DNA from: Candidatus Segatella violae
GTDB lineage: Bacteria > Bacteroidota > Bacteroidia > Bacteroidales > Bacteroidaceae
Assembly: GCA_002440225.1 (NCBI GenBank)
Contig: DJSH01000089.1
Location: 9,546 to 16,983 of the forward strand
DNA length: 7,438 nt
Direction: 5' to 3'
Below are positions 3,803-7,438 of the stretch, piece after piece (position 1 is the first letter of the stretch; every line of letters starts with the position of its first letter). Both the position numbers and the translations under genes were made by a program. Under the pieces are notes generated by a model, which did no database searches, was not told the DNA's origin, and was given only the letters and a program-made list of their open reading frames with translations.

Positions 3803-6043
3803 ATGAAGCATAATAGAACAACTCAGACTCATCATACCTTGAGAGGAGGCTACAAGATGATGCTAGCCTCAACACTTTTGCTGGCGATGGCCTCGCCAAC
3901 CAGTGCACAAACTAACTCGTCAGAGAAAACTGCCTCCCAAGAAGACAGCATTCTTTGGGAGAAGCAACTCGCCTCCGTCACCATCAAGGGCACTCGCTCG
4001 CAGTTTCGACAGAAGAACGGCGGCATCGTGGCTCGTATCTCTGGAACTTCCCTGGAGAAAGAACCCACAACCACCGATGTGCTCTGCAAACTGCCGGGAA
4101 TGATAAAGGACAAGGATGGAAAGCCTGTGGCTTTCGTGGGTGGAGCTCCCGAAATCTACATCAACGACCGCAAGGTGCAAGACTACAGCACCGTGGAGAA
4201 CCTGCCCGTAACACAAATCAAGGAGGTGAAGGTGATTCATCATCCTGGGGCGGAATACGGCAACAACGTGGGCTGCGTGCTCCTCATCACCACCAAGAGA
4301 AACCTCGAAGGACTCGCCATCGTGGAAAATTCGGGCGCTATCTTTGATTCCTTCGTGAGCAACAACCACGACCTCGACCTGACTTATACCCACGGAAAGA
4401 TGACGTACTACGGCAAGTTGGGTTACGCCAACTGGCAGGGCAAATGGACGGAGGAGGACGTTACTACCCATTATATAAATGGTAGCAATGGCTCTTTCAG
4501 TAGCAATGGCTCTTCGAATACCCTGACAAACGGAGCCAGCACCTATCTCGCATCCTCCACCCTCGACTGCAAGCACAATTACAACGACCATTTCTATTGG
4601 AGCGCAGGTGCCGACCTTGCCTTATCGCCTAGCCAGACCATAGGCGTAAAGTACGACGGCTACAACATCAAGCAGCCGATGCCTTTTACGATGACAAGTT
4701 ATTCGATGACCGACGACCATGTGGATGACCACGTGACGGGCAACAACAAGTTCTTCCATTACGACTGGCAGCACCACGTGAACGCCTTCTACCAAGGAAA
4801 GTTCGGGGAGAAATGGAAACTGAATTTCTTTGGCGACTTCGTAAAACTGCACACGGAGAAAGGACAGAGTGTGGATGAGAAATCGGAACAAGCAGAAAGC
4901 AACAATTTCTATCTTCTGCCTCAGAGCGATGGAACCGTATGGGGAGCAAAAGTCCGTACCAACTATGAAATCAGCGACAAGCAGAACCTGATGTTTGGAG
5001 GCGAATATAATCATGTGAAGAGCGAATCGCACACCTCCTATACCCCTTCCGACAAAGGTGTTGCCCTGCACAGCATAACCAAGGAAGACCATGTGGCCGC
5101 TTTCGCTGAATATTCCCTCGACTTCAAGCCTTTCTCTCTGAGAGTAGGACTGAGATACGAGCACGTAGATAGCCGTCTCGATTACCTGCCAACAACAGCT
5201 GGTGAGCCGATTCGTCGCACGTACGACAACCTCTACCCTTCCTTATCCTTGAGCCATCAAGTAGGCAGATTTTCCCAATCACTGAGCTATCGCTCTTCCG
5301 AGACTCGCCCTTCTTTCGAGGAGCTGAACACAGGTACAGTGTATGCAAATCGCTACTTGCGCCAAGTGGGCAACAACGAGCTGGAGCCTTCCAAGCGCCA
5401 CGAGCTGCAATACCAGGCTAGCTACGGCGACCTCTTCCTACAAGCTAGTTACACCTACGTGAAGAATTACATCACCAGCATCATCGAGCCGAACGCCGAC
5501 GACCCACAGATGAACACCCTCACCTGGATTAACACCGACCATTGCTGGAACTGGGGCAGTTTCCTAGGCTACCGCCACCGTTGGGGATTCTATGAGCCAC
5601 AAGTGCAAGCGGGCATCCAGCAGGGATTCATCAAGGCCGTCTGCCTGGGCGAAGAGAAAAGCTTCCATAAGCCATACTACATCTTCAGCCTCTTCAACGG
5701 TTTCCACTTGCCAAAGGGCTGGTACATGAACCCCTCGTTCTCATACCGCAGCAGCGGCACCTACGAGTTCGTCACAATCAGCAGCGTCCACAACTTCGAC
5801 TTCCAACTCTACAAGAGTTTCCTGAAGGACAAGCTGTCTTTGAGCCTCAACGTGAGCGACCTCTTCAATACGATACGGCATAAAACAGACGGAATCTACG
5901 GGAACATAAGGTTCCAACAGCGCAAGTGGGAAGACACCCGCAGCGTGCAGCTCCGACTCACCTATCGCTTCCACCAAGCCAAGAAGCAATACCGAGGAGA
6001 GAACACTGCGGCGGATGCCGTGGGAAGAATGGGAGGAAAATAG
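3803..6043 (+). CDS. TonB-dependent receptor-type outer-membrane beta-barrel protein
   Basis: A 746-aa outer-membrane protein. Residues 1-35 form a long signal peptide (basic n-region with R and K, hydrophobic MMLASTLLLAMA, likely cleavage in SPTSA-Q). ASVTIKGTRS (57-66) resembles a TonB box/plug start. The plug runs to about 170 with TTTDVLCKLPGM (89-100), EIYINDRKV (117-125) and VKVIHHPGAEYGN (142-154), followed by LLITTKR. The rest is barrel; GNNELEPSKRHEL and the ending LRLTYRFHQAKKQYRG (about 717-732) are typical of the Bacteroidetes OMP beta-barrel family. The N-terminal carboxypeptidase-regulatory-like domain common in that family is absent. AGGAGG at 3844-3849 sits ideally before the ATG at 3857, but that start would lose the basic n-region, so 3803 is kept. 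Presumed role is TonB-driven uptake; the substrate is unknown. Confidence 0.9.
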   Translation: MKHNRTTQTHHTLRGGYKMMLASTLLLAMASPTSAQTNSSEKTASQEDSILWEKQLASVTIKGTRSQFRQKNGGIVARISGTSLEKEPTTTDVLCKLPGMIKDKDGKPVAFVGGAPEIYINDRKVQDYSTVENLPVTQIKEVKVIHHPGAEYGNNVGCVLLITTKRNLEGLAIVENSGAIFDSFVSNNHDLDLTYTHGKMTYYGKLGYANWQGKWTEEDVTTHYINGSNGSFSSNGSSNTLTNGASTYLASSTLDCKHNYNDHFYWSAGADLALSPSQTIGVKYDGYNIKQPMPFTMTSYSMTDDHVDDHVTGNNKFFHYDWQHHVNAFYQGKFGEKWKLNFFGDFVKLHTEKGQSVDEKSEQAESNNFYLLPQSDGTVWGAKVRTNYEISDKQNLMFGGEYNHVKSESHTSYTPSDKGVALHSITKEDHVAAFAEYSLDFKPFSLRVGLRYEHVDSRLDYLPTTAGEPIRRTYDNLYPSLSLSHQVGRFSQSLSYRSSETRPSFEELNTGTVYANRYLRQVGNNELEPSKRHELQYQASYGDLFLQASYTYVKNYITSIIEPNADDPQMNTLTWINTDHCWNWGSFLGYRHRWGFYEPQVQAGIQQGFIKAVCLGEEKSFHKPYYIFSLFNGFHLPKGWYMNPSFSYRSSGTYEFVTISSVHNFDFQLYKSFLKDKLSLSLNVSDLFNTIRHKTDGIYGNIRFQQRKWEDTRSVQLRLTYRFHQAKKQYRGENTAADAVGRMGGK

Positions 6044-6073
6044 CAACCTCTTCGACCTATACGATTGAAATTA

Positions 6074-6299
6074 TCCTATACGCCCTGAAAGGGCAGAAGC
6101 ATATAGCCCAGGGCAACGCCCTGGGTAAAGCGGTATCGGGATGTCGCCCTGTAAGGGCAAAAGCATTCTACATTTAGGTGATTTTTTATGCTTTTGCCCT
6201 TTCAGGGCGCATTCATTCCGCCATATCTACCCAGGGTGTTACCCTGGGCTAGGTGCTTCTGCCCTTTCAGGGCGTATAGGACATTCCAAACGTACAGGT
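6074..6299. repeat. Palindromic intergenic repeat, copy B (complete)
   Basis: Perfect 27-bp outer arms at 6074-6100 and 6255-6281, carrying CGCCCTGAAAGGGCAGAAGC and its complement. Within are CCCAGGG...CCCTGGG modules (about 6106-6126 and 6229-6250) and an inner pair on CGCCCTGTAAGGGC / GCCCTTTCAGGGCG (about 6144-6166 and 6188-6209). Each module is itself a small hairpin, so the element is a palindrome of palindromes. The right end (6231-6299) is shared with copy A. It begins 30 bp after the receptor stop and ends 43 bp before the -33 box of the next promoter, so it may end transcription or protect the receptor mRNA. Confidence 0.85.
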
Positions 6300-6304
6300 T
6301 GCAT

Positions 6305-6320
6305 TTTTTTTGCAAAAAAA
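6305..6320. other. T7-GC-A7 palindrome upstream of the regulator promoter
   Basis: A perfect 16-bp palindrome of seven T, GC, seven A, 22 bp upstream of the -33 element. It may be a bent or UP-like element for the promoter or the last hairpin of the receptor transcript; nothing decides between these. Confidence 0.35.
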
Positions 6321-6342
6321 GGTTAGTTTTTGGGAGATAAAC

Positions 6343-6373
6343 TTGTATATGTTCTTAGAATGTAGTAAATTTG
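6343..6373 (+). promoter_or_regulatory. Promoter of the AraC-family regulator
   Basis: TTG at 6343-6345, a 20-nt spacer, then TAAATTTG at 6366-6373, a full match to the Bacteroidetes -7 box. The start near 6380 gives a leader of about 120 nt that contains the 22-bp repeat array. Confidence 0.8.
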
Positions 6374-6386
6374 CGACAAAATTATT

Positions 6387-6452
6387 GCTTATCGGCTTCT
6401 AGAATACAGCTTGTCGGCTTCTAGAATACAGCTTATCGGCATCTAGAAATTC
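6387..6452. repeat. Three 22-bp direct repeats in the regulator leader
   Basis: The units are 6387-6408, 6409-6430 and 6431-6452, each beginning GCTTRTCGGC. Units 1 and 2 differ at one base; unit 3 is more diverged, and a degenerate fourth unit (GCTTATTCGC) starts at 6453. Units 1 and 2 contain the palindrome TTCTAGAA. The 22-bp period is two DNA helical turns, placing every copy on the same face, as expected for cooperative binding of a regulator just downstream of the transcription start. Confidence 0.85.
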
Positions 6453-6500
6453 GCTTATTCGCAACATCGTCGCTCAAAAACAACTAAAAAATATAAGCCA

Positions 6501-7438
6501 ATGATTAACTGTCAGATTAAAAGGGATGGAAAGATAGAAGGAGAAGTAAGGCAAAACGGCCTTACCTTCTTTGACCAGCATGGGATGGAACGAAGCAACC
6601 ACATCGACTCGGATGCCATGGAAGTTTCGCTCAAGGAGTGGCATTACCAGAAATTCGGCATCATGAACCAGCACTATCTCGGCAAGGCGAACAACACCCA
6701 GTTTATCGCCCGGCACGAGGTTCGTCCTGCCCTGCTCTTCTCCATGCCAACCCTTGGCGGCAGCATGAAAGAAGTGTACGGCGATCGTGGTACCAAAAAG
6801 GAAATGATGTGGAAAACAGGCGATGCAAGCCTCTGTTTTCTGAACGGCGAAGGCGGAGCCAACACCCACTTGAACCAAGGCACCCAGTTCGAAATCTTCA
6901 ATGTGGTCATTCCACAGCCATTCATCGAAGAGTTCATCGAGCGCAATCCCCAGGCTTTCGAGTCGCTCTCTCCCCTGACCAACCCTGCCTTCGACACCCA
7001 AACCATCATCAAATACAACCAGCCCGCCATAGCTGCAGTCATCAAGGCGGCAAGAGACATCCAACGTTCCCGATTGTTAGGCAACCAAGCCTCGAAGTAT
7101 CTGGAATCGAAGATTATCGACTGTCTTTCGGGATTTCTCATGCCAGCCAGTCTCTTGCCCAACGCCCAAGCCCTGAGCATCAGCCTCCGAGACAAGATAC
7201 ACGATGCCCAAGGCATCATCCTCACCCACTATCAAGAAATGCCTTCGCTACACGAGTTGGCGGCCATGGTGGGCACCAATGAATGCACCTTGAAGAAAGC
7301 CTTCAAGCAGGAGTTTGGCACTACGGTTTTCCAGTACCTCTTCGACTACAGGATGAGTATGGCGAGCCAATATCTCCTAGATTCCGACTTGCCCATCGCC
7401 GACATCGGAATCAAACTAGGTTACGATTACCAAAGCCA
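6501..7438 (+). CDS. AraC-family transcriptional regulator (3' end beyond window)
   Basis: 312 codons are visible, starting at the ATG at 6501 (MINCQIKRDGKIEGEVRQNG), with no stop before the window edge. Residues 1-225 form the variable effector or dimerisation part, with no family motif I can name. Residues about 228-312 are the AraC DNA-binding domain: the first helix-turn-helix is LHELAAMVGTNECTLKKAF (250-268), then FGTTVFQYLFDYRMSMASQYLL (272-293), and the second begins LPIADIGIKLGY (297-308). The chain is cut within the second HTH at YDYQS. The arrangement recalls PchR-like regulators, which often lie next to TonB-dependent receptor genes and control siderophore uptake; the receptor upstream fits this, but it is inference. 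Three 22-bp repeats between promoter and start codon are candidate binding sites for autoregulation. Confidence 0.9.
   Translation, partial: MINCQIKRDGKIEGEVRQNGLTFFDQHGMERSNHIDSDAMEVSLKEWHYQKFGIMNQHYLGKANNTQFIARHEVRPALLFSMPTLGGSMKEVYGDRGTKKEMMWKTGDASLCFLNGEGGANTHLNQGTQFEIFNVVIPQPFIEEFIERNPQAFESLSPLTNPAFDTQTIIKYNQPAIAAVIKAARDIQRSRLLGNQASKYLESKIIDCLSGFLMPASLLPNAQALSISLRDKIHDAQGIILTHYQEMPSLHELAAMVGTNECTLKKAFKQEFGTTVFQYLFDYRMSMASQYLLDSDLPIADIGIKLGYDYQS

Noticed and set aside
5926..6326. Short plus-strand frames over the end of the receptor gene and the repeat (containing LYALKGQKH-type residues)
   Set aside because: They translate the GCCCTGAAAGGGCAGAAGC hairpin modules; the same kind of peptide appears from copy A, so it reflects repeat DNA and not a gene.
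6387..6452. CRISPR-like array
   Set aside because: The three 22-bp units are directly adjacent with no unique spacers and there are no cas genes.
6474..7282. Antisense and out-of-frame ORFs over the AraC gene
   Set aside because: The frame from 6501 is open to the window end and gives a recognisable AraC DNA-binding domain; the others are shadows.

Overview
The window looks like a Bacteroidales chromosome, most likely Prevotella/Segatella. The evidence is internal: five good matches to the Bacteroidetes -7 promoter box (TAnnTTTG), three of them with a TTG or TTTG exactly 20 nt upstream; secreted and outer-membrane proteins of Bacteroidetes-typical families; and palindromic intergenic repeats built from GCCCT...AGGGC and CCCAGGG...CCCTGGG modules. 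No rRNA, tRNA or CRISPR array was recognised.

Layout. 1-213: a palindromic repeat, cut by the window edge. 222-1175 (-): a secreted DUF362 protein. 1215-1379 (-): a 54-codon remnant resembling the start of a GIY-YIG protein. 1431-2208 (-): a compact three-gene operon made of an antitoxin-like gene, an overlapping RelE/ParE-type toxin gene, and a 52-aa gene that repeats the C-terminal motif of the first. It has a clear promoter at 2269-2300, and similar ~27-bp sequences in inverted orientation bracket it. 2301-3016: no convincing gene, but several palindromes, the largest a nested inverted repeat at 2452-2617. 3164-3703 (+): a small secreted Spy-like protein with a basic repetitive tail. 3721-3797: a nested inverted repeat with a -7-like box in its loop. 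3803-6043 (+): an outer-membrane beta-barrel protein of the TonB-dependent receptor type. 6074-6299: a second, complete copy of the palindromic repeat. 6343-6373: a promoter, followed by three 22-bp direct repeats and then an AraC-family regulator (6501 to the window end, 3' truncated).

How the parts relate. The toxin operon is self-contained and probably autoregulated. The Spy-like protein, the receptor and the AraC regulator all read rightward and may form a functional neighbourhood (periplasmic protein, outer-membrane transporter, regulator), but each has its own regulatory region and the substrate cannot be read from sequence. The least explained items are the antitoxin-toxin-antitoxin-like arrangement with bracketing inverted repeats, the 166-bp nested palindrome, the palindrome over the receptor promoter, and the 22-bp repeat array in the regulator leader. 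I found no clear, wholly new multi-gene system.
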